From positions 1,940,294 through 2,004,293 of the forward strand of contig OW204010.1 in assembly GCA_934047225.1 (NCBI GenBank): a stretch of 64,000 bases of DNA, given 5' to 3'. Numbering within the stretch: position 1 is the stretch's first letter; every line of letters starts with the position of its first letter. Made by a program: the position numbers and the translations under genes. Of the stretch, positions 52,053 through 63,351 are shown piece after piece. Under the pieces are notes generated by a model, which saw only the letters and a list, made by a program, of their open reading frames with translations, did no database searches and had not been told where the DNA came from. Source of the stretch: Ypsolopha sequella. Lineage: Eukaryota; Arthropoda; Insecta; Lepidoptera; Ypsolophidae.

Positions 52053-55000
52053 TATTTCTGTTTTTGCAGAAAACCAACTTAAACCAGCATAATATTTTAT
52101 AAAAATTGAATACATTTGCTTAAAGTAATTGCAAAAACATCAGACATATAAATTTGTCGACATATAAATTCATAATATAATGTACTAGAAAATTTATTAT
52201 TCAGCCTATTAATTGTAAAAAAAGACATTCTTAAATTTTCCCGATTAATTTTGTTAGTTTTATTTTGTATCGCATAAAGCATAATCACAATCAAAATTCA
52301 TGTCGTGTCAAATCTTTCGATTCAATCTTTTTAAATCAATCGAATTTTGCAATTTTATTGACAATCTCTTCATTTACTTCTCGCGAACCAAAAATATTTT
52401 AAACATCACTCCAAATCTCAAAAAATTACTTTTACTTTGTGAAATGGCTGTAAAAAACTTGAGGTACACAAATAGTTTATTTTAATTTGCTTTCTTGACA
52501 TCATAAATATAAGTAAATATTTATTTACGAATTTACTTATAAACATTTTAGTTATATAGGTATATTTTTCGAGAAGAACGCATTTCGCATCATGCATTCG
52601 CATTATAAACCTTTACTCAGATAAATAATAAAAGTTGTTAAGTTATTTATGTCGACTAAAGAAATATAATTATGTTATTTTTAGTTCTTTTATTTCTATT
52701 ATTTTCTATTATTTTTAGCCTTACCTCCATAAATTAATTTTATGCTGTTTAAATGATTAGCTTATAATTATAAATTTGTAAGGTCTAAGAAGACATTTCT
52801 CTGAAGAGTGGCTCTAACGTTTTTATAAAGGTTAAAATATAACCTAATAGCTATCTGATATATAATTCATATGGTATATTCAGATTTAGCTAATTTCAAG
52901 AAAAAAAAAGAAGTAAAATTGGAACTGAATATGGATCTACTGTATAGTTGAGAAAATGCTGATTAGTCAAATAGCCTTTACACCCCCAAAGTAGCCTGAG
53001 AAAATAAAACTAGCGCCTCACCTCGCCTTCACCTCGTGCTCGTGCTTATTTGAAAGAAATTGTAACAAAAATAACAAACTTCATTTTGCAGTTTTGTTTT
53101 TTACATTTAACTAGAGAATGTATGAAACAAAACTACAAAAATAAGTAATGCAATAACTTTTTTGTGTTTTGTTAGAAGCCTGAATTTTTAACAGCACCAT
53201 GGGGTTTCTGTAAGAAATATCAGTTTTAACTTGATATCTCTGAATGGGCTTAAGAAAATGGGTCATGATAAACTGACAGGCGGACCACAATGTGATTGTG
53301 ATATGGAACCCTAAAAGTGTGCTGTTTAATTTTGCTTTTATTTATTTTGCTCTAGTAGGTATTTAACATTTCTATGGAACAATTGTGTTTTTTTTTTCGA
53401 TTTTATGTTCAGGTCCAAGTTAAAGTGGTTTGTATGGACGAGTACAATTACAAATTTATAATAACCAACTTACCGTGTATATTGTTGTTCAGCAATTCAT
53501 GATTTGCCTAGGCATATCGTAATTTTACTAAAAGTACGGGGGTCGCCTCGCTTGGCTTGTGCCCCCAAATGTGTAAACCAAACCCGATTTTATTATTTGA
53601 CCCAGGCCAAACTAGTTTATAATAAAATCGGGTTTGGCCGGTAACATATACTACATGTAAACCTTACACGCTCCTCCTCGCCCTGCTGCGCTTCGCTCGT
53701 TGTCGCATCTATTTTTGAATATTTTTAAAAGACTTTCACTTTTGTACTTTAAAATAAGCCTAGGCAAATCATGATATGCCAAAATCTACGATATGCCCTC
53801 GACATAAATCATTTACTTTTTATGTTGCTGCCTTGTCGTTAAATCAGTTTCTTAATTGGACGGCTATTTAGTTAATAAAATTAAATGGTGACATCCAATC
53901 AAACGCCCTAACTTTAGTCGTTGTTAACTCGCTCCTTTACTCAAAGTCTCAGATCAGCCAACAAGTTTAGCGCGGTACTTGACTCTTAGGTAGACCTAAA
54001 GACTTTCCATTTCTTTCTATCGTGTCTCGTTATGTGTCAGGTACACATAAAACTCTGATGGACTTTTCTTAAATACTTAAGAAAAGCCCATCTAAGTTAC
54101 GAGAGAGTACCCCAGTACCGTACTTCCTTACCTTTCTTCCGCTCGTGGTTTTAGGTTCTCTGCCCACGAGAATCTCTGTTATTTATAAATGTACATATTA
54201 CATCCATATACGGTAGGGTTAGGGTTAGGGTTAGACCCAAGAGGGTACACTAGAGGTTTTACTCACTTCGCTTCTTTCTGTTTGACCTTGGGTATGGGCC
54301 AAGACACATTGCATTTCAAGTCGACCATCATGCGTAATTAAAGTAAATGTGGGATTGTTATCTCAATTTTTGAAACCCTCACACCTAGTGGTTTAGGGAT
54401 CTCTGGTTTAGAACACATGATAGACAAGTCAAGTTATTGGCAGGTGAATTATTCGAGATACTCGTCAGAAAGCTAAAACAAAAGTTATGCAATTAGAAAT
54501 CTTCAAATAAGAGGTAGAACATATGAGTTTTATGTTCAAACGATAGAATGGACAAGTTTGGGAGGCGGTTTTATATAATATAAATTGTTGTTGCCAGTTT
54601 GATGGTTAATTGTATAATCGATGTTTTATGAAAGATGATTCCTTATTTAAACTTAAAGTTACGTGGCTATCTAAGTATATCTAACAAGAATGCGGCAGAC
54701 GTGTAGACGTGCCGCCACCATACTCCGCCCTCAAAAAAATTAAATAAATCATATTAATAAAAAAAATCCCAAACAACAAATTAAGCAATGAAATACAAAA
54801 TTTGCAATAGAACATGCTGAAATGACGTTAATATTACAATTGCGATTATGAATAATACAAAAGATTATGATATCGTAAGGCGTTGGGAAGATTATTCCTG
54901 TTCAAGATGACGTCATAGCACCAACATTATTTGCGTTAGTTCATGTATTCTCAATGCTTAGTCTCGTTTTCTGATACCAAGATTCGATTAGGAAATAGTC

Positions 55001-55443
55001 ATGGCGCGTGGTTGCTTGCATTTGCCAGCTGGTTGCTCCAGTTTTCGTTAAGTTGAGAGGAGCGGTGCTGCTGAAGCTGGTCTTCTGTGCATTTAGTTTG
55101 CGCTATTCCACGGTGAGTCAGTATGAGCGGTGTGCTGAAGACGAGTGTTGTCTGTACAGTAAGTCCACGGTGAGTCGGGACGAGTGATAAGGGTGAGCTG
55201 CAGAACCAAGAAGCTATGAAGGCTGCGTTTGGTCTGATAATCCTCGAAAAGTGCTGGCTTGCTGCGCGACCGTTATTGATTACTGCTGGAGTTTTTTGTT
55301 TGCCCATATCCACAAAAACTTATATCAGTTTTTCAGTCGGTAGTGTTTACTGTTAGACGGTTAATTTGTACACAGTGCGTTTAATTTTCTCCTTTATATT
55401 GCCCTAGAATTTTTGTTGAGGTTTCTAACTTGACATGAGTAAC
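52053..55443. other. Intronic DNA: a MITE, hairpins and AT-rich sequence
   Basis: Besides the MITE at 53499-53775 there is a relic of the (TGTC)n repeat at 53180-53320, a short hairpin at 54066-54102 (GACTTTTCTTAA and its inverse) and GGGTTA repeated at 54215-54233. 54680-55330 is more GC-rich and could be a retroelement internal part. No gene is supported. Confidence 0.45.
53499..53775. repeat. MITE with nested hairpin
   Basis: TCATGATTTGCCTAGGC at the left is inverted at the right (GCCTAGGCAAATCATGA). Inside, CCAAACCCGATTTTATTAT at about 53577 returns as a perfect 19-bp inverse at about 53618. Confidence 0.75.
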
Positions 55444-55866
55444 TGTTCACGCTAAACAGCGTGACGTCAGCGCATGCGCAGAAAGGGTGACTCGCGACGG
55501 GATCGAGTCCCGCGCTGACCGGCACTCGTTCGGTCTGTTCGGATCGACAAGCCTCTCAAGGCGCACGCGCGCGCGCCCGCGCAGCCGACAGCTCTAAACA
55601 ATAGACATTCGCGTCAGCACAAACAATTATCGCGTACCTAAAGTGTAGTGTAATTACAAGTGCTGTGTACATCACTACAACCAAGACAATCCTGCACATT
55701 CCTGCACAGACGCCAGCTCAACTAGCCCACCAAGAAGAGGCGCCACGCAGCACATACCAGCCCATCCAAAACAGGTTAGTTCACCCACAATCTTTAATTC
55801 TCCCGTGTCAATTCATCCATTTCCCCTTTATCATCAGCTCTGCAGTTCTGTAATCCCGCGATTACA
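55444..55866 (+). repeat. 5' LTR of the BEL/Pao element
   Basis: Starts TGTTCACGC and ends GATTACA. It includes an alternating CG tract (gcgcacgcgcgcgcgcccgc) and a short palindrome GCTAAACAGC near the start. Confidence 0.92.
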
Positions 55867-57289
55867 TTTTTGGTCCTTCGGCCGGATCGAATTCTGGTCC
55901 TTACAGTCCATTTTCACAATTTTGGCCCTTCAAACCGCTACTGAACCAGCCCCCGTCGATTTATTACAGTCCATTTTCAATCCAGGAAAATTTTTGGTTT
56001 ATATCACCCCCCGACTATCCCCCGCCGGCCCATAACTTTGTTTTGAACCAGCCCCCGTCGATTTACTACAGTCCATTTTCACCCGGTTACATATTTTGCC
56101 CCCTTTCCCGGCAAAAAATATTTTGTGGTTTCGAATACCTATCGCGGGTAGATAATTAGAACCGCCGCCTGGAACATTCCATTTATCGGTTAGAACCGAC
56201 CCCCCCACGCCCCTTTACAGAATAACTCATTTTCATCACGGTTGTAATTATTATTCAGCTCAGATAACATAAGTATATTCATTCAGTCCAATTGTTTATT
56301 ACAGTCCACTATACTTCTTTATTAAACCCAAATTTTACGAGATTTTGCGAGATATTTTTTCGGTGCGAGTATTTGCTTTATTTCGTGCACATACGTAAAA
56401 CCCACGTATACATAAGTTATTACGTAACGAACGTTTACGTTTACGAATTATTACGTTACCAAAGCTTGATCTGCATCATTTGATTGTCCGCTCATTTAGA
56501 TCCGATTTCTGCCAGGTAAACACATTCTTTGTTTGTTTTCGCTCTCAAAGCAGTAGGTAGATATTTTATTCTATAAATAGAATTTTCGACGACTGATGTT
56601 GTTGTTGTAAAGGTACATTCGTGTAAACAAGAGCCAACGCGTATTGTCGGCACGTGATTTCAAGGCAAATAACATAAAAGTGAACAGGTTCATCAGCCCT
56701 TTTCGATATTTTTGTGTTGCGGTAATCTCACGTCGCAGTAATATATTGCCGGACCGTTTATTTGTGTTATTGTCTGCTTTTTTTACCCGGGTATAGCACA
56801 AATATAGTAAACAATTTTTTTTTTTTTTTTTTCTCTTCTCATCTCTGATCTTGTTGTTTGTGGTACACATATAGGGTGTTCCAAGTTGGTGTATCGGCTC
56901 ATATACAGGTTGTTTAAAAAAAAAAAAAATTTTTTTTTCTCTGTCGTGTTTATTTTCCGTGTTCCGTTTGAACATAGTCTTTGTTTTTTTTTTTCGGCCC
57001 GCGCAAGTTACAAGCTATCCGCACGTTGGAGTTGGTAGCGCTCAAGTTTTAATAACTCATTTTCACATATAGTCACACTCATCACACATTCAATCAGCAC
57101 ATACACACTCAGCTCATTTTCACTCACACATTCAATCAGCACATACACACTCAGCTCATTTTCACTCATACATTCACTCATCACATACACATTCAGCTCA
57201 TTTTCACTCAATGAAACCAGCACTCAACGCACTCAGCACACTTATCACACACACACTCATCACATACACACTCATTTCATTTTCACTCA

Positions 57290-57988
57290 ATGACTTCAAT
57301 TCCAACAGAGAATTCTTGTAACCCCGCACAACGTGTAGTGAACGCCACTAACACACCAATTTTGTTGCCAACCGTATCACTTGAAATAGCAGACGTACAT
57401 TCACTCAATCACACTCAATTTCACTCAGCACGAGCCCTGTTAGGTTTTATCTCACGTCGCGGTACTCCAGTTCTCATTCGCTCAGACTGCGGCACAAACA
57501 ATGATGCAATCACTCACAAGCTCGCGAATCAGCACATAACTTGGTTCGGCGCTCTGCACGAAATAATACTCAACTCAAGACCCCTCTGCCCGATTTCATC
57601 CGACCCTACGGACTTTGAACCTCTCACGGCCGGACATTTCATTATTGGTCGTCCGCTCACCGCTCTACCTGAGCAGTCTTTTTACGACAGACCCATATCT
57701 GTTCTTAAACGCTTTCAGCTCATTCAAGCGCTCTCTCAGCGCTTTTGGATTCTCTGGTCCAGATCCTACCTCCATACCCTGCAAACCCGCTCCAATCAGC
57801 TCTCCCCTTCCTCCCCTCCTCAAGTGGGTGAACTGGTCCTCATCAAAGAGGATGACCTGCCTCCGCTCCAATGGAAGTTGGGGAGAATTCTCCGCACAAT
57901 GCCTGGCAAGGATGGAGTGATCCAAGTTGTGGATCTGGACACAGCCCATGGAGCCGCAGCCCCGGCCCCCCCAGGATGTTCACGCTAA
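57290..57988 (+). CDS. BEL/Pao integrase C-terminal remnant (DUF5641 region)
   Basis: The open frame of 232 codons starts by chance in low-complexity sequence. From about residue 60 it resembles BEL/Pao integrase: FISRRGTPVLIRSDCGTN (a core strand with Asp), then after an apparent deletion EIILNSRPLCPISSDPTDFE, LTAGHFIIGRPL, RFWILWSRSYLHTLQTR and GELVLIKEDDLPPLQWKLGR. The catalytic Glu region is missing. The stop codon lies 10 bp inside the 3' LTR (TGTTCACGCTAA), so the LTR closes the frame. Non-functional as an integrase. Confidence 0.75.
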   Translation: MTSIPTENSCNPAQRVVNATNTPILLPTVSLEIADVHSLNHTQFHSARALLGFISRRGTPVLIRSDCGTNNDAITHKLANQHITWFGALHEIILNSRPLCPISSDPTDFEPLTAGHFIIGRPLTALPEQSFYDRPISVLKRFQLIQALSQRFWILWSRSYLHTLQTRSNQLSPSSPPQVGELVLIKEDDLPPLQWKLGRILRTMPGKDGVIQVVDLDTAHGAAAPAPPGCSR

Positions 57989-58399
57989 ACAGCGTGACGT
58001 CAGCGCATGCGCAGAAAGGGTGACTCGCGACGGGATCGAGTCCCGCGCTGACCGGCACTCGTTCGGTCTGTTCGGATCGACAAGCCTCTCAAGGCGCACG
58101 CGCGCGCGCCCGCGCAGCCGACAGCTCTAAACAATAGACATTCGCGTCAGCACAAACAATTATCGCGTACCTAAAGTGTAGTGTAATTACAAGTGCTGTG
58201 TACATCACTACAACCAAGACAATCCTGCACATTCCTGCACAGACGCCAGCTCAACTAGCCCACCAAGAAGAGGCGCCACGCAGCACATACCAGCCCATCC
58301 AAAACAGGTTAGTTCACCCACAATCTTTAATTCTCCCGTGTCAATTCATCCATTTCCCCTTTATCATCAGCTCTGCAGTTCTGTAATCCCGCGATTACA
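57977..58399 (+). repeat. 3' LTR of the BEL/Pao element
   Basis: Same length as and apparently identical to the 5' LTR. Confidence 0.92.
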
Positions 58400-58404
58400 G
58401 TAAC

Positions 58405-59930
58405 GTTTCCCGTGAATGTGTTGTGTGTTGTTTTTCCTGTGCTGGTGTTGGGAAAACGGCTACGTATAATTGACTTTGTGGCCGGCCTTATTCATGGTTA
58501 AGAGTGGCGTCACCTCGCATCGGTTTGCTCAGAAGCATAATATAATTATAAGATTTGGTAGTTTATGAATATTTAAACACCGTTTCCGGAACGTATCTAC
58601 CGGTGAGTCTATTTTGTATTGTGCTGAGAAACATGAAATGGTGATTTGCCCTTCACCGTCTGAAGGGTGCCGTCAAACTGCTGACGTTATTGCTAGTGAG
58701 GTTGGGGTGAGGTCAATTGCAGGTAATTGCCAAGCACCCACACACTGCGGGTTTGGACCGAGTCAAATCGGTTCAACTCGACTCGACTAGAGTTAATTTT
58801 GATTTAAGTTCACGGTTGATTGTGAACGGTATTCGCGAATCGCGATACCGCGCGCGACGACCAGCAGGAGTCGCTGCAAGCACAACGATATATTATATAA
58901 GATATATTATATATATCTTAAGACATTGCTTATAAGTAGAATAACTTAATAAAAGACCAACAAAACAAATGTATTTTTTTTTTCAATATAGGGAGAGACC
59001 TAATTTTTCCAAAAAATTGTAAATTTGGCGTTGTTCTGAGTTCTAGAGTCAAGTTGATCCTTAATTAACTACCTAGCCATCTAATGAGCGTTTTTCCTTG
59101 TGTCAAATTTAGTGTGAAATAAGATTCCTAGATGGCACTGCCGTATACTTTAGCAACAGAATCAAAGACAAAATTTGCACCGATTCCAAACAAACTAAAA
59201 ACTACTTTGACATTGATTGCTACGAAATGTTTTATCTATGGTGACATGGACAGCGACACCTGGAGGAAAGCTAAGAACTAAGAAAAAAAAACAACGAGAA
59301 AAACGCTCATTGGGAGGGTAACTTAACCGTCTGGCGGTGACATCCATATGTATGCTTTTAACTAAACTTATTATTTTTAGAAATAAGTTATGATATAAAC
59401 AAGCTGTAAATGCAAAGCCCAACAATCCCTTAAGGGTATGAAAGTATACACGATACTGGTACAATTTTGATAAAAAGTACACCTTAAATTTAAAATTATA
59501 TTATTTTTCTAAGCTATGGCTACGCACTCTTACAAACGCAGTTTAGTCACATCGTAGCGCGGTCTCGATCGATCACACAATTAAATTGAGTAATTGTGTT
59601 CTGAGCTATTGACGCTATCAGAGGTCAACTCAGAATATCAAAGGTATCAGAGATTAGTGTATTTTAAGTTCAACAAATCGTAATATTGTGTGGTACAGGT
59701 ACATTATTTAAAATTGCTGCTATTTTTCTAACAGTTTATGAGTGTTACGAACATACCTACCCTTAAAGGATTCTTGTCTTTACTTTGCTTTTACGCCCTG
59801 TATAATATAAAAAAGTAAAAGTTATTACGAAATATATTTCTATTTACTTGTGGTCGTCTTCAGTGGATTTCAAATTCGCTTCATTTCAATGTCACAGATA
59901 ATTATGTAATTGTGTCACGTTACATTACAG
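58405..59930. other. Intronic DNA, nothing recognised
   Basis: Contains an (AT)-rich palindromic tract at 58888-58920. No gene is supported before the FN3 exon. Confidence 0.45.
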
Positions 59931-60224
59931 TGAAACCATCGTGCCCAAAAAATCCATACATTTTTGATTCGATGTGGACTCAAAATAATGCAACAATTAA
60001 ATGGAATCAACCCGACGATACGGGCAGTTCTACTATAACTCAGTACATAATAAAGTACAGAATTCGGAACACTTGCCCCCAACAGTGGCAAATCGCTCGG
60101 AACGTATCATCTGATCAACTAGAAGCTAATATAACTTACAGTGGATATTTAGCAGATCTGTTGTTTATGGTTGTAGCTGAAAATATTGCAGGCGTGAGTG
60201 ATAACTGTCCAACGGATTATATTG
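59931..60224 (+). CDS. Host exon: second fibronectin type III domain
   Basis: Bounded by CACGTTACATTACAG and ATTG|GTAAGT; 294 bp, phase 1 at both ends, so it can join the exon at 35472 without changing frame. It encodes KPSCPKNPYIFDSMW, ATIKWNQPDD (Trp of strand B), ITQYIIKYRIR (strand C) and LFMVVAENIAGVSD (strands F-G), a standard FN3 plan. Sites NAT, NVS and NIT could carry N-glycans. The domain would follow the first one in the extracellular region of a receptor or adhesion protein. The family remains unidentified. The in-frame ATG at 59912 is intronic. Confidence 0.8.
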
Positions 60225-60859
60225 GTAAGTAAATAATAAAATGAATGTCAAAACTGAAATAATGTTTCTTGATAAACATTGTTCGGAATAGAACGATGTC
60301 CGTCCATCCACGCGCTTCCGTGACGCGCACACGTTTTTTTCACCCCATCTCAGTTTATTTTTATAAATCGACACTAGTGTTTTGCGTGGTGCGCGGGCTG
60401 CAAGCAAGGCGTGCCCGCTAGGATGTCAACTTTTCCCATCCCTAGTGACCGGGAACATCTCTTGGAACTGCGCACGCTAGGATGTCGACTTTTCTTATCC
60501 CTCGTGACCGGAAACATCCCTAAGAACTACGCACGCTCTCGCTTCGCGTACTTGTTCGCATGCTTGTTCCGACGAACGTCGCGAGCCCGCTAGGATGTCG
60601 ACTTTTCCCATCCCTTCGGGCTCGCCTACTCACTCCCGATAATTCTCAAAACTCCCATACAACGACACGTCTCACGAAAATGTCAAAAAACCATATCACA
60701 TGTCAAAAAAATGTCAAATGTCAAGGGTTTCCCCACTAACAATTAGACACCCAACATTCCATACATACATCACTACCCTGTCAAACGACTCCTTCAAACT
60801 AAACAACCATTCGTTCCCAATGTGTTAGGGTTGGGGAGTTTACAAGCCTTCCACTGCCT
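60225..60859. other. Intron start with short tandem motif
   Basis: GCTAGGATGTCGACTTTTC with an accompanying 'ccctagtgaccgggaacatc' part recurs about three times between 60416 and 60625. No gene. Confidence 0.5.
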
Positions 60860-62575
60860 GTCACTTTTGGGGTTCCGGGTTGGGGTCCGACCCTTTTCCT
60901 GATGTACATTAATGACCTGCGTAATCTTTCACTCGAAAATGGTAAAATTATCACCTTTGCAGATGACACAGTCCTTTTGTTCCGGGGAGAGGGCTGGACC
61001 GACACATTTAAGCGAGCACAACTTGGCTTTGATAATCATAATCATAATCATAATCATTTTATTCATAACTTTCATTACATGTCAATATAATTAGATACAT
61101 TAGATGTCAAAAATTTGCACAATCACATATTAAAAAAAAAATACAATATTAAAAAATATGTACCTAAGTACAGCCATACAAAATAATTAAATTAATTATA
61201 TATTGAATGAATGTCAAAGATTTTAATCGACAGGCAGGTAAGTCATCCTACCCTACCAGTTAATTACTTTTAGTTAGATAAGGTTCATGGATGGCTGTTG
61301 TGTCATAAACTAACACTTAATGCTGATAAAACCAAATGTGTACCGTTTTCAACAAGAAGGCCGCCATTATCGCCATCTGCTCACAAAGTTCTGGCTCATT
61401 CTTTCTGTTGTAGATCGTCAAGCCTGGTTGACACATTATTTCCCTACAGTCCAAACCCTCTCTGTAACTGCCCTAAACTTGAATTAGTATCGCATATCAA
61501 ATATTTGGGTGTGATAATAGACTCTCACCTTACTTTTAGGCAACATATTACGAACATCACAGTTAGAGTGAGAAGACTCATGGCCATTTTTAAAACTATA
61601 CGCCATGTAGCAGATGCGGGGATAATAAGAATGCTCTATTTCACTTTGTGCCAATCAATTACTACTTACTGCATAGGATCATGGGGTGGCACCTGTAAGA
61701 CTTTTCTTCTTCCTCTTGAAGGAGCTCAAAGAGCAGTTTTGAAAGTTAGTACGTTACGTCCCTTCAAATACCCAACAGCTGACTTATATAAGGAATGTGA
61801 TGTTCTTACAGTGAGGCAACTATTTGTTCTTAATGTGATTCTGAAACAACATTCAAATGCTCCATACACTCCCCCACAGGACATGTCTTCTCGACGAGTA
61901 CTCCCCATCTTCAAAATATCACGTTCACGGACGTGTTTCGTGGAAAGATTTGAGAACTATCTTGGTCGGTTTCTCTATAACCTAGTAAATAACCTTCACG
62001 CTATCTACTCTCTAAATGCGTATGAAGTTAAAAATAAACTAATACCCTGGCTTAAGTCCCTAAATTATGAGGAAACAGAGAATCTTCTTGTCTCTCGTTT
62101 CAAATGCTAAATGTAAATTTACTTGTTGTTTAATATTTTTCATCAAATTTTTGACACACTCACCCACACATTCACAAACTCACCCACACTCCCTCCCTAG
62201 TAGTAAATATACGGATCACAAGACCTTGGTCGTAGGGCTGGGGAAACACATACACTAACATACACCCTCTTCCTACACACACACTCTCATTCTCATCCAC
62301 ACTCTTCACACAGACCCACCCTCTCATATGCCCTTGATTTTTTGTATTTTTTGTTTTTATTTTATTATAAGTTAAGCTGCATGCTCTGTTGTTTTTTTTG
62401 TATTCTCGTTTATTTTATATTACTTCTAATTTTTAATGTAATACTCTGTAAGGGAAGAGCTTGGCGCCTATAGCACCGGTACATACACCCTTGTAGGCGT
62501 CAAGGTAATCCTATTCTGTTATTGTGTAATTTTTAGATGAATAAAATCATATTCTATTCTATTCTATTCTATGTC
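60860..62575 (+). pseudogene. LINE ORF2 fragment (Jockey/CR1-like) with nested insertion
   Basis: 60840-61026 encodes a piece of the RT: LFLMYINDLRN, then IITFADDTVLLF (motif C), GWTDTFKRAQ. An AT-rich 3'-UTR-like fragment, starting with (AATCAT)n at 61027, interrupts it up to about 61283. The frame resumes with LTLNADKTKCVPFS, SHIKYLGVIIDSHLTFRQHI, RHVADAGIIRMLYFTLCQSI and ends at 62110. The 3' UTR closes with AATAAAATCATATTCTATTC, an (ATTCT)n tail typical of this LINE class. The 5' part is missing. Confidence 0.85.
61027..61283 (-). mobile_element. LINE 3' end nested in a LINE
   Basis: (AATCAT)n at the left edge is a reversed LINE tail; the rest is AT-rich. The host LINE frame continues on both sides. 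Confidence 0.6.
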
Positions 62576-63351
62576 AGTCAGTCAGTCAGTTACCATTTTG
62601 TAGCTTTATATACAGAGTGGAAAAAATTCAAGGGCCCTGGAGGGGAGCTACCTTAAATCCTTTAGTTAGCTCATTTTACTAAAAGGAAACATTCCTTTAT
62701 TTTTTAAAAGAAACAAAACTGCATTCCAAGATCTCCTAAAATTTTCTTGTCTCACCGGGGAACTGAATCAACTAAAAATTAAAAAAATAAATCCTCGCTT
62801 TTTTATTATACGTATCGGTATTCAATTTCATGGGTATCTCGTAGAACAGAAGAGTGTAAGACCAAATGTTTATTAGACAAATTTTATTCTGAACAATAAT
62901 CCTACCGATATGTATAATAAAATAGCGAGGGTTTATTTTTTTAATTTTTGGTTCCCCGGTGAGACAAGCAAATTTTAGGAGATCTTTGAATGCAGTTTTG
63001 TTTCTTTTAAAAAATAAAGGAATGTTTCCTTTTAGTAAAATGAGCTAACTAAAGGATTTAAGGTAGCTCCCCTCCAGGGCCCTTGAATTTAAGTAATTAC
63101 AATAACATTTTTGCCATTGTCATATTGACACCTGCAGTCCTACACCTCCCACCGTGACGCATATCAACAAATTTACGCGCGCTTTTTCTGTTACTGGATT
63201 CTATTTCCGAACGTGAGTTACCATTTATTAGAACTTTTACTCACACGCTTTAACAATGTCGAAAAGATACAATGAATGCAAAGATACCAAGTCTATCAAG
63301 TCAAACGAAATTATTAAATGCGTAGCCTGCAAAAAATGTTATCATTACCAA
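62576..63351. other. Fold-back element and AT-rich DNA
   Basis: Mostly the MITE listed separately. A GTCA microsatellite lies at 62576-62591; 63100-63350 shows nothing recognisable. Confidence 0.5.
62622..63096. repeat. Large fold-back MITE, about 190-bp arms
   Basis: TTCAAGGGCCCTGGAGGGGA begins the left arm; the right arm ends with its inverse. The arms also share CTCACCGGGGAAC / GTTCCCCGGTGAG and an AATAAA-rich part. The 90-bp loop is unique. Mismatches are few. Confidence 0.9.

Larger units (their letters stand above)
55444..58399 (+). mobile_element. BEL/Pao LTR retrotransposon, internally deleted
   Basis: Two 423-bp LTRs (55444-55866, 57977-58399) look identical by eye. Flanks carry GTAAC at 55439-55443 and 58400-58404 (5-bp duplication). 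Next to the 5' LTR is 'tttttggtccttcggccgga', a likely primer-binding region. The internal 2.1 kb keeps only 5' noncoding sequence and the C-terminal end of integrase; gag, protease and RT are missing. It is a recent non-autonomous derivative. Confidence 0.92.
35829..59930 (+). other. 24.1-kb host intron filled with transposons
   Basis: Bounded by GTAAGT and TTACATTACAG, with phase 1 on both sides. It contains three LTR retrotransposons, LINE pieces, two satellites and MITEs. I saw no further FN3-like exon in it, though a small one could be missed. Confidence 0.65.

Noticed and set aside
47671..52055. 8-bp target duplication ATTACTAT for the second gypsy element
   Set aside because: The inner TAT belongs to both LTRs (they start TATTGTATAA), leaving the normal 5-bp ATTAC.
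57008..57223. 71-aa ORF with repeated SENELSVYV-type units
   Set aside because: It is antisense low-complexity sequence (CTCATTTTCACTCA repeats) inside the BEL/Pao element.
59912..60232. 106-aa ORF starting at the ATG at 59912
   Set aside because: Same reason: the start lies before the acceptor and the end lies in the next intron.
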